Positions 9,010 to 18,077 of a stretch of DNA of 64,000 bases are shown here, in pieces. The notes under the pieces were generated by a model that searched no databases, was not told the origin of the DNA, and saw nothing but the letters and a program-made list of their open reading frames with translations. Location: positions 1-64,000 of the forward strand of contig CCMH01000014.1 of NCBI GenBank assembly GCA_000751595.1. The letters are read 5' to 3'. The position numbers and the translations under genes were made by a program. Every line of letters starts with the position of its first letter. Positions within the stretch are counted from its first letter, which is position 1. Source of the stretch: Weeksella massiliensis. Lineage in GTDB: Bacteria > Bacteroidota > Bacteroidia > Flavobacteriales > Weeksellaceae.

Positions 9010-9441
9010 ATGAATTTGCCCATTCACAATGCAGAAATCATCAAAACTTTTATTCCGCAACGCGAACCGATTATTATGGTCGATGCCTTGTACGAATATG
9101 CAGAAAATCGAGTTTTAGGTGGATTAACCGTTGATGAAAATAACCTTTTCTTTAAAGATGGTTTTCTCGCAGAACCAGGACTGATAGAGCATATGGCGCA
9201 AACAGTGGCATTGCATACTGGTTACCGGTTTTTCTTAATTGACCAACCTTCGCCGACAGGATATATTGGTACAATAAAAAACTTGCAAATTCATCGATTA
9301 CCGAAAGTAAACGAAAAAATCGTAACAGAAGTAGAAATTCTACAAGAAGTAATGGGCGTTACTTTGGTGAAGATTACAGCAAATGTCGACCAAGAATGCA
9401 TAGCAATGGGTGAAATGAAAACTGTTTTAGCTCCACAATAA
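9010..9441 (+). CDS. Hotdog-fold 3-hydroxyacyl-ACP dehydratase-like protein
   Basis: A 143-residue single hotdog-domain protein related to FabA/FabZ and the aryl-polyene dehydratases. The segment IPQREPIIMVDAL at the N-terminus and AEPGLIEHMAQTVAL on the central helix are typical of the family, with Glu and His on the helix as the likely acid-base pair. It should dehydrate 3-hydroxyacyl-ACP to trans-enoyl-ACP, leaving the double bonds that become the polyene. It abuts the next, paralogous hotdog gene with no gap, and the two may form a heterodimer. Confidence 0.85.
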   Translation: MNLPIHNAEIIKTFIPQREPIIMVDALYEYAENRVLGGLTVDENNLFFKDGFLAEPGLIEHMAQTVALHTGYRFFLIDQPSPTGYIGTIKNLQIHRLPKVNEKIVTEVEILQEVMGVTLVKITANVDQECIAMGEMKTVLAPQ

Positions 9442-9885
9442 ATGAAAAAAAATCCGATACAAGAAGTTGCGCTTTTTTTACCTCATAAAAAACCAATGTT
9501 GTTGGTCGATCGGATTATTCGTTTGGATTTGGTTTCGGTAGAAACTGAGTTTTATATTGCTGAGGATAATTATTTTTTAGAAGATTATTTATTCTTAGAA
9601 ACTGCTTTGGTAGAACATTCTGCGCAAAGTTGTTCGTGTGTTTTGGGACAAGAATATTATCAAAATAAATATGGAATCCTACCTAAAAGTTTTGGATATA
9701 TCAGTGCGATAAGATCTTTTGTCGTTCACCAAATTCCAACCAAAAATCAGACTTTGCATACTTCTGCCGAGTTAATTTCTCAAACCTTGCTCAATGATTT
9801 TGTTTTGTGTTCGCTGAAAGTTGCAACTCATACCGAAAACAAATTATGTTCAGAAGGTCAGATAAATCTGATTATCCAATTATAA
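9442..9885 (+). CDS. Second hotdog-fold dehydratase-like protein
   Basis: 147 residues, paralogous to the preceding gene: LPHKKPMLLVDRI near the start and LETALVEHSAQSCSC on the central helix. It begins on the base after the neighbour's stop. Aryl-polyene systems use paired dehydratase subunits, one of which may be catalytically weak, and this pair fits that arrangement. The final open frame continuing past it (to 10040) has no family features and is not called. Confidence 0.82.
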   Translation: MKKNPIQEVALFLPHKKPMLLVDRIIRLDLVSVETEFYIAEDNYFLEDYLFLETALVEHSAQSCSCVLGQEYYQNKYGILPKSFGYISAIRSFVVHQIPTKNQTLHTSAELISQTLLNDFVLCSLKVATHTENKLCSEGQINLIIQL

Positions 9886-10068
9886 AAAGCTTTCTTATTT
9901 CTAATCAAGGTTTTGTTTCTAAAGATCAATTATTGAGGATGATTTCTAATTCCTATCAAAAAAATTGTAATTTTAGGCACAAATCAAAAAAGCTATTTTT
10001 CAGTAGGAGTAAATCCGATCCAAAAAACATAGAAAAATAGTAGAATTAATTGTTTTTGAAAGACCACA

Positions 10069-10476
10069 ATGAAGAAGAATGAAGTCCCGCAAGACGAAAG
10101 TTTTCTGAGCAAAAAAAACATCTCCGAGCTATACTATGTCGTTGATGAAGATGGACATTTCACCACCGAACAATCGAGCGGTTGGGAAGCGAAAACCATT
10201 ATGCAGACAGAAACTTTGCACCTTTTGCAACAACGTGTAGATGAAGCAAAAGAAATGGTAAAAATTGGTAAAATAAGTCCGATCGTTTATTATATGGAAT
10301 TGAACAAAATGGATTGGTCGACCTTGGCAGCGTATATGCAAAAGTGGCCTTTTTTTATAAAAAGACATGCCAAACCAAAAGTATTTAATCGATTGACTAA
10401 TAGTGTTTTGCAGAAATATGCGGACGTGTTCGGAATAACGTTAGAAGAATTAAAAAATTTCGATGGAAAAAATTAA
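10069..10476 (+). CDS. Small protein of unknown function preceding the BtrH-like gene
   Basis: 135 residues, no signal peptide or membrane segment. The N-terminal 65 residues are polar and probably flexible or helical; the C-terminal part (about 75-130) resembles a lambda-repressor-like helix-turn-helix arrangement, ending in LQKYADVFGITLEELKNF. That ending is common in XRE-type domains, although the DNA-recognition helix is not convincing. Its end overlaps the start of the BtrH-like gene by 14 bases, so the two are probably translated together. A regulator or a partner of the BtrH-like protein are both possible; I do not recognise a described function. Confidence 0.7.
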   Translation: MKKNEVPQDESFLSKKNISELYYVVDEDGHFTTEQSSGWEAKTIMQTETLHLLQQRVDEAKEMVKIGKISPIVYYMELNKMDWSTLAAYMQKWPFFIKRHAKPKVFNRLTNSVLQKYADVFGITLEELKNFDGKN

Positions 10477-11473
10477 TACAATTCCATTTGCGCATCATCA
10501 ATCGGCGCATTGCGAAACAGGGGTAGCTTCTAATTTATTGATAAATAAAGGAATAGAGATCAGTGAGGCCATGGTTTTTGGAATTGGTTCGGGTTTGTTT
10601 TTTGTTTATCTGCCTTTTCTCAAAGTTAATCATGCACCAGCGATAAGTTATCGTCCTATGCCGGGCATGATTTTTAAACGATTAGCAAAGCGTTTAGGAG
10701 TGAAAATAGAGCGAAAGAAATTTCGATCAGAAGAAGAAGCGAAAAGAATGCTCGATCAGAAAATTGCAGAAAATATTCCCTGTGGTTTGCAAGTTGGCGT
10801 TTTCAATTTACCATATTTTCCAGACGAATATCGTTTTCATTTCAACGGACATAATTTAGTAATTTACGGTAAAAAAGACGGTCAATATTTGGTGAGTGAT
10901 CCGGTGCTCGATCATCCTACCGAACTTTCTGCGCAAGATTTAGAAAAAGTACGTTTTGCTAAAGGCGTTTTAGCGCCCAAAGGACATATGTATTATCCGA
11001 CCAAAATTTCTCAACATATTGATTGGGAAAAAGCAATCCGTAAAGGAATCCTAAAAACATGCAACGAAATGTTGGCGCCTGTGCCTATTGCGGGCGTTCG
11101 TGGAATGCGTTGGTTGGCAAAAGATATCCGAAAATGGCCAAAGAAAATTGGTAATGTGAAAACCAATTATTATTTGGCTCAAATGGTGAGAATGCAAGAA
11201 GAAATAGGAACCGGCGGCGGAGGTTTTCGGTATTTATTTGCGGTTTTTTTACAAGAATCTGCAGAGAAAATTCAACAACCTTTTTTAGATGATTTTTCTA
11301 AAGAAATGGTTGCGATTGGCGATCAATGGAGAGATTTTGCTTTGCAAGCGTCTCGAGTTTATAAAAAGAGAAGTCATCTAGAAGAAGTGTATGATCAATT
11401 GGCAGATGATCTATTGGTTTTGGCCAAAAAGGAAGAAGATTTTTTTAAGCGTCTGAAAAAAGCTGTGAAATAA
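10463..11473 (+). CDS. BtrH N-terminal-domain / DUF4872-type protein
   Basis: The 336-residue protein begins with PFAHHQSAHCETGVASNLL, which matches the N-terminal domain of BtrH, the butirosin enzyme that transfers an acyl group from an ACP to an aminoglycoside. The invariant Cys (Cys16 in SAHCETG) and the later HFNGHNLVIYG and DP segments give a papain/C39-like Cys-His-Asp arrangement. The C-terminal half, with 'EIGTGGGGFRY', resembles DUF4872. It may move an acyl chain off an ACP, a role that would suit pigment esterification. It overlaps its neighbours by 14 and 1 bases and precedes an ABC exporter. Confidence 0.8.
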   Translation: MEKINTIPFAHHQSAHCETGVASNLLINKGIEISEAMVFGIGSGLFFVYLPFLKVNHAPAISYRPMPGMIFKRLAKRLGVKIERKKFRSEEEAKRMLDQKIAENIPCGLQVGVFNLPYFPDEYRFHFNGHNLVIYGKKDGQYLVSDPVLDHPTELSAQDLEKVRFAKGVLAPKGHMYYPTKISQHIDWEKAIRKGILKTCNEMLAPVPIAGVRGMRWLAKDIRKWPKKIGNVKTNYYLAQMVRMQEEIGTGGGGFRYLFAVFLQESAEKIQQPFLDDFSKEMVAIGDQWRDFALQASRVYKKRSHLEEVYDQLADDLLVLAKKEEDFFKRLKKAVK

Positions 11474-12216
11474 TGATCGAAATCAAAAACGTTTCAAAAC
11501 GCTACATATCCAACGAGAATCCCGTTCTCGATGCAGTTTCTTTTTCTATTCCTTCTCAATCTATTTTCGGAATTCTTGGTCCGAATGGAGCAGGAAAAAC
11601 AACGCTGATTTCTATGTTGTGTGGACTTATGAAACCTATTGAAGGTGAGATTTTGATTGACGGTTTGAGGTATGAAAAAGCGGCTAAAAATATTAAACCT
11701 TTGATAGGAGTTGTACCACAAGAATATGCGTTGTATCCTACCTTGACGGCGTACGAAAATCTAATTTATTTCGGAAGCATGTATGGATTGAAAGGCAAAG
11801 ATTTGAAGAATAAAGTAGGAAATTCTTTAGAAAATATGGGGCTGAAATCTTTTGCTAATAAACGGATAGAAACTTTTTCGGGCGGAATGAAAAGGAGAGT
11901 AAACCTCTTGGCTGCGGTATTGCATCAACCTAAAATATTGTTTCTTGACGAGCCAACCGTAGGAGTCGATGTACAATCGAAAACAAAAATTATTGAGTTT
12001 TTACATCACTTAAATTCTACCGGAACCACAATCGTTTATACATCCCATCATCTTAGAGAAGCGCAAGATTTTTGTACCGAAATAGCTATTCTCGATCAAG
12101 GAGAAATAAAAGCAATTGGTTCACCCAAAAACTTACTCGAGTCTTATCCTGAAGCGAAAGATTTAGAAGGTGTTTTTATTCATTTAACCGGTAAAAATTT
12201 ACGAGATGTTGTATAA
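11473..12216 (+). CDS. ABC transporter ATP-binding protein
   Basis: 247 residues with a complete nucleotide-binding domain: Walker A GPNGAGKT (36-43), Q-loop Gln83, signature SGGMK (136-140), Walker B ILFLDE (155-160) and a switch histidine in YTSHH. It is of the ABC-2 export class and overlaps the following permease gene by 11 bases. With the permease it should form an exporter for a lipid-like product, plausibly the pigment or a precursor. The single-base overlap with the BtrH-like gene links the two. Confidence 0.95.
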   Translation: MIEIKNVSKRYISNENPVLDAVSFSIPSQSIFGILGPNGAGKTTLISMLCGLMKPIEGEILIDGLRYEKAAKNIKPLIGVVPQEYALYPTLTAYENLIYFGSMYGLKGKDLKNKVGNSLENMGLKSFANKRIETFSGGMKRRVNLLAAVLHQPKILFLDEPTVGVDVQSKTKIIEFLHHLNSTGTTIVYTSHHLREAQDFCTEIAILDQGEIKAIGSPKNLLESYPEAKDLEGVFIHLTGKNLRDVV

Positions 12217-13483
12217 ACTTTGGCAATCTGTGAAAAAAGAAGCCTTATTACTTTCTCGTGATTATGGTGGTTTAGCGGTACTTTTCATCATGCCTATGAT
12301 TTTGGTGGTCATGGTAACGTTGATTCAAAATCAAACTTCTCAAGGGCAAACTTCTCAAGCTTTACCTTTGTTGTTTATCGATCATGATCAGGATTCTGTT
12401 TCTCATTCTATTCGTGAGCAATTTGCGCAAGAAAAAACGTTTGTTCTGGTGGATTCACTCAACGGAAAAGTCCTGAATGAAGCTACTGCAAAGAAATTGG
12501 TGTATGAAGGTGACTATCAATTAGCGTTGATTTTACCAGAAAATTTATCCAAAAATCTGCAAGAGAATGTCGAAAACAATGTGGAAGAAATTGTTGGAGA
12601 TTTCGGATTGGATAGTTTATCGAATAAATCAAAACAAACCGTAAAACCCAAGGAAATCGAATTGATTTTCGATCCTGCCGTTCAAGAAAATTTCAAGAAT
12701 AATGTGAAGTTTGGAATCGAAAAAATGATTTATAAAACGCAATCAGAAACCATTTATCAAACTTTTCAGGAGTATTTAGGAGAAGATTCTGCGCCCAATT
12801 TTCAGCAAGATCAATTGATTAATTATAAAGAAATTTCAGCAAACAAACATCAAAAAAGAGAGCCAAATGCTGTGCAACACAATGTACCAGCTTGGACGCT
12901 TTTTGCGATATTTTTCATTATTGTGCCTTTGTCAATCAATCTTGTAAAAGAGAAAAATTTAGGGACAAATTTCAGGTTACGTACAAGTCCGATGCCTTAT
13001 TCTACCTTGCTTTTAGGTAAGATAATTATCTATCTTGTGGTCTGTTTAATGCAGTTTTTCTCTATCATTCTTTTATCTCAATATCTTTTTCCGCTAATCG
13101 GATTAGAAGTTTTAGATATTGAAGGTAAATTACCTATGTTGCTTTTCTTTACTTTTTTTGTCAGTTTAGCTGCCATCGGATTGGGAATTGTATTGGGGAC
13201 TATTTCAAAAACGCAAGAGCAAGCGCCTCCTTTCGGTGCTACTTTCGTGGTTATTTTAGCGGCATTGGGCGGAATTTGGATTCCGGTTTTTATGATGTCG
13301 CCAACTTTTCAGAAAATTGCAGAACTTTCTCCAATGCGTTGGGGATTGAGCGGATATTATGATATCTTGTTGAGAAATGGCTCGTTGTCATTCATCCTAC
13401 CCGAAATTATTTCCCTATTTTTGTTCTTCCTATTCTGTTTAGGATTATCCTTACTTTATGACCGAAAAAAACAAGGCAACTGA
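12206..13483 (+). CDS. ABC-2 type transporter permease
   Basis: 425 residues: one membrane helix near residues 20-38, a large extracytoplasmic domain of about 200 residues, then five hydrophobic segments from about residue 228 to the C-terminus. This is the usual topology of ABC-2/YhfI-type (DrrB- or LtaH-like) permeases. It overlaps both the ATPase gene (11 bases) and the thioesterase gene (26 bases). It should form the membrane half of the exporter encoded here. Confidence 0.92.
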   Translation: MLYKLWQSVKKEALLLSRDYGGLAVLFIMPMILVVMVTLIQNQTSQGQTSQALPLLFIDHDQDSVSHSIREQFAQEKTFVLVDSLNGKVLNEATAKKLVYEGDYQLALILPENLSKNLQENVENNVEEIVGDFGLDSLSNKSKQTVKPKEIELIFDPAVQENFKNNVKFGIEKMIYKTQSETIYQTFQEYLGEDSAPNFQQDQLINYKEISANKHQKREPNAVQHNVPAWTLFAIFFIIVPLSINLVKEKNLGTNFRLRTSPMPYSTLLLGKIIIYLVVCLMQFFSIILLSQYLFPLIGLEVLDIEGKLPMLLFFTFFVSLAAIGLGIVLGTISKTQEQAPPFGATFVVILAALGGIWIPVFMMSPTFQKIAELSPMRWGLSGYYDILLRNGSLSFILPEIISLFLFFLFCLGLSLLYDRKKQGN

Positions 13484-13901
13484 TCTTACTTTAACCAATA
13501 AATATTCTATTCGGGTTCGTTTCAACGAAGCGGATCCTCTTGGGATTGTTTGGCACGGGAATTATCTTCGTTATTTCGAAGATGGTCGGGAAGCTTTTGG
13601 TCGAGAACATGGTCTTTCTTACCGAAATATGGAAGGTAATAAGATCGCAACACCAATCGTAAAATCCGTTTGTGAACATAAATATCCATTGCAGTATGAT
13701 GAGGTTTTTACAGTGAAAACGACATATGTAGATTCGGCAGCTGCTAAATTAATTTTTCGGTATGAGTTGATAAATCAACAAGGAAAAATTGTTTGTACTG
13801 GAGAAACTATTCAGGTTTTTACCGAATTATCGACAGGAGAATTGCTCTTAAATCTACCTGATTTTGTAGTAGAATGGAAGAAAAAAATCGGTTTGTTATG
13901 A
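13458..13901 (+). CDS. YbgC/4-hydroxybenzoyl-CoA-type hotdog thioesterase
   Basis: 147 residues. The N-terminal motif FNEADPLGIVWHGNYLRYFE has the catalytic Asp (about residue 26) and the W-H-x-x-Y pattern of the 4-hydroxybenzoyl-CoA thioesterase family. It would release an acyl chain from ACP or CoA, either to finish a chain or to edit stalled ones. Its 26-base overlap with the permease gene and the ATGA-type overlap with the next ketosynthase place it in the middle of a coupled run. Confidence 0.9.
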   Translation: MTEKNKATDLTLTNKYSIRVRFNEADPLGIVWHGNYLRYFEDGREAFGREHGLSYRNMEGNKIATPIVKSVCEHKYPLQYDEVFTVKTTYVDSAAAKLIFRYELINQQGKIVCTGETIQVFTELSTGELLLNLPDFVVEWKKKIGLL

Positions 13902-15016
13902 GAAATGTTTTTATTCATCAAGCTGAAATAATAACTCCTTTAGGGTTTAGTTTGGATGAAAATTGGTCGAATTTATTAGCTCATAAATCTGGGATCAAAC
14001 GGATAGATAAAATGGGTGGAATGACAAATTTCTATGCGTCAATTATCCAATCAGAATTAATTGATGATTCGTTTTTAGGAGATCAAAATACTTCTCGAAT
14101 CACAAAATTATTGACTTTGATTTTGGATAAATTAAACCAAAAAAATGTTGAAATTACGCCATGTACTACGGTTATTCTTTCAACAACCAAAGGAAATATT
14201 CAAGCGTTAGCTCATAATCCTACCGAAGCATTTATACCACAAATAGCTAATTTTTTGCAACATAAACTTCATCTGAAAAACGAAGTGATTGTTGTGTCTA
14301 ATGCGTGTACGTCAGGTGTTTTGGCGGTAAGTATTGGGAAACGTTTGTTGCAAACAGCACAAACCGATCAGGTGGTGGTTTTAGCAATTGATGAAGTAAC
14401 AGAATTTGTGTTGTCGGGCTTTGATGCTTTCAAAGCGATGAGTGAAAATCCTTGTAAACCTTACGATGTATCTCGTGATGGAGTTACGTTGGGTGAAGCT
14501 GTTGGTGCGCTTTTCATGTCAACTGAACCTAAAAATAATACATGGAATTTTCAGATTTTGGGCGAAGGAAACATCAATGATGCGAACCATATTTCAGGTC
14601 CGTCGAGAACCGGAGAAGGGTTGTATAAAAGCATAAAAAATGCCTTGGAAGAAGCACAAATTTCTTCTGAAAAGATTGATTATATTTCTGCGCACGGCAC
14701 TGCAACGCGATACAATGATGATATGGAGTCGATTGCGTTTGATCGACTAAAGATGAACCAAATTCCGATCAATAGTTTGAAAGGTTATTTTGGACATACC
14801 TTGGGCGCGTCAGGACTTTTAGAGCTGATTCTTGCTTGTAAGCAAATTGATGAAAATACATTATTGAAAACTTATGGTTTAGAAGAAGTTGGGACGGCTA
14901 AAACCATCAACGTATTGCAAAATCATACCCAAACAAAAGGAACAACTTTCCTGAAAACTGCTTCTGGTTTTGGAGGAAGTAACTCGGCAATAATTGTTAG
15001 AAAATATGGAGGATAA
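13898..15016 (+). CDS. Beta-ketoacyl-ACP synthase, catalytically complete
   Basis: 372 residues from the ATG at 13898, chosen because it forms an ATGA overlap with the thioesterase stop; an in-frame ATG at 13874 would add eight residues. Triad residues are Cys137 in SNACTSG, His266 in SAHGTAT and His300 in YFGHTLG. The C-terminal loop SGFGGSN is intact. It belongs to the FabF-like branch used in aryl-polyene and dialkylresorcinol clusters. It is followed with overlap by a half-length ketosynthase-like protein. Confidence 0.9.
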   Translation: MRNVFIHQAEIITPLGFSLDENWSNLLAHKSGIKRIDKMGGMTNFYASIIQSELIDDSFLGDQNTSRITKLLTLILDKLNQKNVEITPCTTVILSTTKGNIQALAHNPTEAFIPQIANFLQHKLHLKNEVIVVSNACTSGVLAVSIGKRLLQTAQTDQVVVLAIDEVTEFVLSGFDAFKAMSENPCKPYDVSRDGVTLGEAVGALFMSTEPKNNTWNFQILGEGNINDANHISGPSRTGEGLYKSIKNALEEAQISSEKIDYISAHGTATRYNDDMESIAFDRLKMNQIPINSLKGYFGHTLGASGLLELILACKQIDENTLLKTYGLEEVGTAKTINVLQNHTQTKGTTFLKTASGFGGSNSAIIVRKYGG

Positions 15017-15626
15017 ACAATTGTATATAAAAGATTATGTGCAAATTTTGCCGAATAAAATTCGTCAAAACGACGAGTTAATTTTTGAAAAACAGTTTGG
15101 ATCTTTCGCTGATTTCGCCAAAGATATTTATCGAATGTTGGAAATTTCTTATCCTAAATTTCATAAAATGGATGAGCTTTCTAAAATGGGAATTCTTACT
15201 TCAGAATTGATTTTTAAACAAAATAATCCTCAAGAAACCGCACTTCTTTTTTGCAATCGTTCTGCTAGTTTATCAACCGATGAAAAACATCAAAAAAGTA
15301 TTTCAGACCCAGAAAATTATTTTCCGAGCCCTTCTGTTTTTGTTTATACCTTGCCCAATATTTGTTTGGGCGAAGTTAGTATTCGACATCAATTGCAAAC
15401 CGAAAGTGCTTTCTTTGTAGCCGAAGAAATACCATTTTCATTACTCGAAAATCAGACAAAATACCTTCTGAAAACCGGGAAAGCAAAGCAAGTTTTGTGT
15501 GCTTGGTTAGATTATTATCAGGAAAACTATTCTGCTTTTGTATATTTGGTTTCTGAAGAAGGAAAAATACCTTATCAAGAGAATTATTTAAAAAATAGAT
15601 ACAACGACAAATCATGGAAGATTTAA
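15006..15626 (+). CDS. Half-length, apparently inactive ketosynthase-like protein
   Basis: The 206-residue protein (ATG at 15006; an in-frame ATG at 14994 is possible) aligns by pattern with the first half of a FabF-type ketosynthase. ETALLFCNRSASL matches the 'GxLFGS' strand and FPSPSVFVYTLPNICLGEVSIRH matches the region before the nucleophile. Where TACASG would follow there is ESAFFVAEEIP, without cysteine. The helix and strand after it (KTGKAKQVLCAWLDYY) resemble the 'GDADVMLAGG' region, then the protein stops. The thiolase C-terminal half and both histidines are missing. It is intact, in frame, overlaps both neighbours and lacks mutational debris, so a structural or chain-length role is more likely than decay. 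Confidence 0.72.
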   Translation: MEDKQLYIKDYVQILPNKIRQNDELIFEKQFGSFADFAKDIYRMLEISYPKFHKMDELSKMGILTSELIFKQNNPQETALLFCNRSASLSTDEKHQKSISDPENYFPSPSVFVYTLPNICLGEVSIRHQLQTESAFFVAEEIPFSLLENQTKYLLKTGKAKQVLCAWLDYYQENYSAFVYLVSEEGKIPYQENYLKNRYNDKSWKI

Positions 15627-15871
15627 TTATTGAATTGAAGAATAAAATTGTAGAAGTTCTTAATTTAGAAGATGTTAGCGTAGAGGATATTCAAACAAAT
15701 GATCCGTTATTTGGGGATGGTTTAGGGTTGGATTCTATTGATGCTTTAGAGCTTATTGTATTGATGGATAAAGATTACGGAATCAAAATTGCCGATCCAA
15801 AACAAGGCAAAACTATTTTCGAATCAATCGAGTCTATGGCTCAATATATCACCGAAAATAGAACAAAATAA
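15614..15871 (+). CDS. Acyl carrier protein (second in cluster)
   Basis: 85 residues with the phosphopantetheine serine at 41 in GLGLDSIDALE. The DSI motif and the GDGLGL lead-in differ from the first ACP, which has DSL. The gene overlaps the half-ketosynthase by 13 bases and its stop overlaps the next ketosynthase start by one base. The tight pairing with the following ketosynthase and chain-length-like genes suggests this carrier serves that set. Confidence 0.93.
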   Translation: MEDLIIELKNKIVEVLNLEDVSVEDIQTNDPLFGDGLGLDSIDALELIVLMDKDYGIKIADPKQGKTIFESIESMAQYITENRTK

Positions 15872-17067
15872 TGGCTTCTAAAATTGCAATAACCGGGATG
15901 GGAATTATTTCGGCAATTGGTAATTCGGTTGCAGAAAATCTCGATTCTTTATTGCAAAATAAAAGTGGCTTAGACAAAATAAAATATTTGTCGACCAAAC
16001 ATAAAAACGATTTTTTGGTAGGAGAAGTTAAAAAATCCAATCAAGAATTAGCGACTATTTTAGGGTTACCAAAGGATCATTCTTTCACAAGAACTGCTCT
16101 TTTAGGAGCAATTGCAGCGAAAGAAGCCGTGAAGAATGCTAATCTCACTTGGGATGATCAAGATAAAGTTGGATTGATTTCTTCAACTTCGGTTGGAGGA
16201 ATGGATCAGTCGGAATTGTATTTTTTCGATTATGAAAATCATCCCGAAAAACAAAAATTTATTTTGAGTCACGATGCAGGTGATTCGAGTATGAAAATTG
16301 CCGAAATAATTGGTTTAGAAGGTTATGTTTCTACAGTAAGTACGGCTTGTTCGTCTGCTGCAAATGCAGTAATCATGGGCGCTCGATTGATTTCTTCGGG
16401 CAAACTCGATTGCGTAATTGTAGGTGGAACCGATGCTTTGTCGAAATTTACTTTGAATGGCTTCAACTCTTTGATGATTCTTTCGGATCAACTGAATCAA
16501 CCGTTTGATGAAAATAGAAAAGGCTTGAATTTGGGCGAAGGAGCTGCTTTTTTGGTGTTAGAATCTGAAGAGCATGCACTAAAAAATCAACGGCCAATCA
16601 AAGCTTATCTTTCAGGTTTCGGGAATGCGAACGATGCGCACCATCAAACGGCTTCTTCTGAAAATGGAGAAGGTGCTTTTTTGGCGATGCAAAAAGCTTT
16701 AGCTGTGGCCGAAATTTCTCCTGAAAATATAGATTATATCAACGCGCACGGAACTGCAACAAGAAATAATGATGCTTCTGAAAGTGCTGCTTTGTTACGA
16801 ATTTTTGATGAAAAAACCTTGTGTTTCAGCTCCACAAAACCTTTTACCGGACATACGTTGGCTGCAGCGGCAAGTATAGAGGCTGTGTTTAGTATTCTTG
16901 CTTTGGAAAATCAAAAAGTGTGGGCAAATCTCAATTTCGAGCAACGTATGGAGTCTTATAATCTTCAACCTCAAACCGAAATCAGCTCCAAAAAAATAGA
17001 ATACGTATTGTCGAATTCGTTTGGTTTTGGTGGGAATTGTTCAACCTTAATCTTTAACAAAGCATGA
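15871..17067 (+). CDS. Beta-ketoacyl-ACP synthase (KS-alpha-like), catalytically complete
   Basis: 398 residues with Cys160 in VSTACSSAAN, His293 in NAHGTAT, His328 in FTGHTLA and the SNSFGFGGN loop. It is followed, with a 4-base overlap, by a ketosynthase-like protein without the active cysteine. Adjacent active and inactive ketosynthase genes are the hallmark of type II polyketide KS-alpha/chain-length-factor pairs. It probably catalyses the repeated elongation of the aryl-polyene chain on the adjacent ACP. Confidence 0.92.
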   Translation: MASKIAITGMGIISAIGNSVAENLDSLLQNKSGLDKIKYLSTKHKNDFLVGEVKKSNQELATILGLPKDHSFTRTALLGAIAAKEAVKNANLTWDDQDKVGLISSTSVGGMDQSELYFFDYENHPEKQKFILSHDAGDSSMKIAEIIGLEGYVSTVSTACSSAANAVIMGARLISSGKLDCVIVGGTDALSKFTLNGFNSLMILSDQLNQPFDENRKGLNLGEGAAFLVLESEEHALKNQRPIKAYLSGFGNANDAHHQTASSENGEGAFLAMQKALAVAEISPENIDYINAHGTATRNNDASESAALLRIFDEKTLCFSSTKPFTGHTLAAAASIEAVFSILALENQKVWANLNFEQRMESYNLQPQTEISSKKIEYVLSNSFGFGGNCSTLIFNKA

Positions 17068-18077
17068 AAAAGTGTTATATAAATGGGGTGGCAGCAATTT
17101 CGGCACAGCCGTATCGGGAAGTAAATTTTATTGAAAATATTTCTCCATTAACTGAGTTTCTTAATTATGCTGATGAACCAAATTACAAAGAATTTTTACC
17201 AGCTTCTGCGTTAAGAAGAATGTCTAAAGCGGTGAAAATGGGCTTGTTTACAGCACAAAAAGCTCTTAAATCGTCAGGGATTTCTCAAGTCGAAGCTATC
17301 ATTACGGGTACCGGATTTGGATGTTTGGCAGATTCGGAAAAGTTTTTGTCGAATTTGATTCAGAATGATGAAGAGTTTTTGACACCAACCGCTTTTATTC
17401 AATCCACCCATAATACGGTCGCTGCGCAAATTGCGTTGCATTTGCAATGCAATGCCTATAATTTTACGTACGTAAATGGCGGAAATTCTTTTGAAGCTGC
17501 TGTGTTAGATGCTTTTCTACAAATTAAAAATAATGAAATCTCAAATGCTTTGGTCGGTGGAATTGATGAAATTGCAACGCGGACGCACGAATTATTGCAG
17601 TTGGTTGAGATGATTCAATCTTCGGAAAATGGTGCAGGGGCTAAGTTTGGAGAAGGAGCAACCTTTTTCACTTTATCCAATAATTTCACAGATAATTCGT
17701 ATGCAGAAATTGTAGATGTTGAAATTCGGAATGTATTGAAAAGTAAATCAATAGAGCAGTTTGTGGAAGGTTTTTTACGAAATAATCACTTGGAGTTGAC
17801 GGATATACAATTGATTATGATAGGAAAAAACTCAGAACCTAAAACGTCAGAAATCGATCAATATTTTGATGCTTTGCCTCAACCTATTTTTACATACAAA
17901 GAGTTTAGTGGAGAATATGATACTGCGTCAGCTTACGGTATGTTGTTGGCTGCCGAATTTCTAAAAAATCAAAATTACCCGAAAAAATCAAAAGTTGAAA
18001 ATATTCTATTATACAATCAGTTTTTAGAAAAAAATCATAGTTTAGTATTGCTTAGAAAATGTCAAATCATCGAATAA
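17064..18077 (+). CDS. Ketosynthase-like chain-length factor without the active cysteine
   Basis: 337 residues of shortened ketosynthase fold. STHNTVAAQIALHL leads into FTYVNGGNSFEA (about 134-145), where an active enzyme would have TACxSG, so the nucleophile is replaced by glycine or asparagine. The His motifs are not recognisable either. By analogy with type II PKS chain-length factors it should dimerise with the preceding ketosynthase and shape the product cavity. It is shorter than usual (about 400). Its last 19 bases overlap the deacetylase gene. Confidence 0.85.
   Translation: MKKCYINGVAAISAQPYREVNFIENISPLTEFLNYADEPNYKEFLPASALRRMSKAVKMGLFTAQKALKSSGISQVEAIITGTGFGCLADSEKFLSNLIQNDEEFLTPTAFIQSTHNTVAAQIALHLQCNAYNFTYVNGGNSFEAAVLDAFLQIKNNEISNALVGGIDEIATRTHELLQLVEMIQSSENGAGAKFGEGATFFTLSNNFTDNSYAEIVDVEIRNVLKSKSIEQFVEGFLRNNHLELTDIQLIMIGKNSEPKTSEIDQYFDALPQPIFTYKEFSGEYDTASAYGMLLAAEFLKNQNYPKKSKVENILLYNQFLEKNHSLVLLRKCQIIE

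Noticed and set aside
9807-10040. Open frame overlapping the end of the second dehydratase gene
   Set aside because: The first third is out of frame inside the dehydratase and the rest has no family features or promoter; it is a chance frame in AT-rich DNA.
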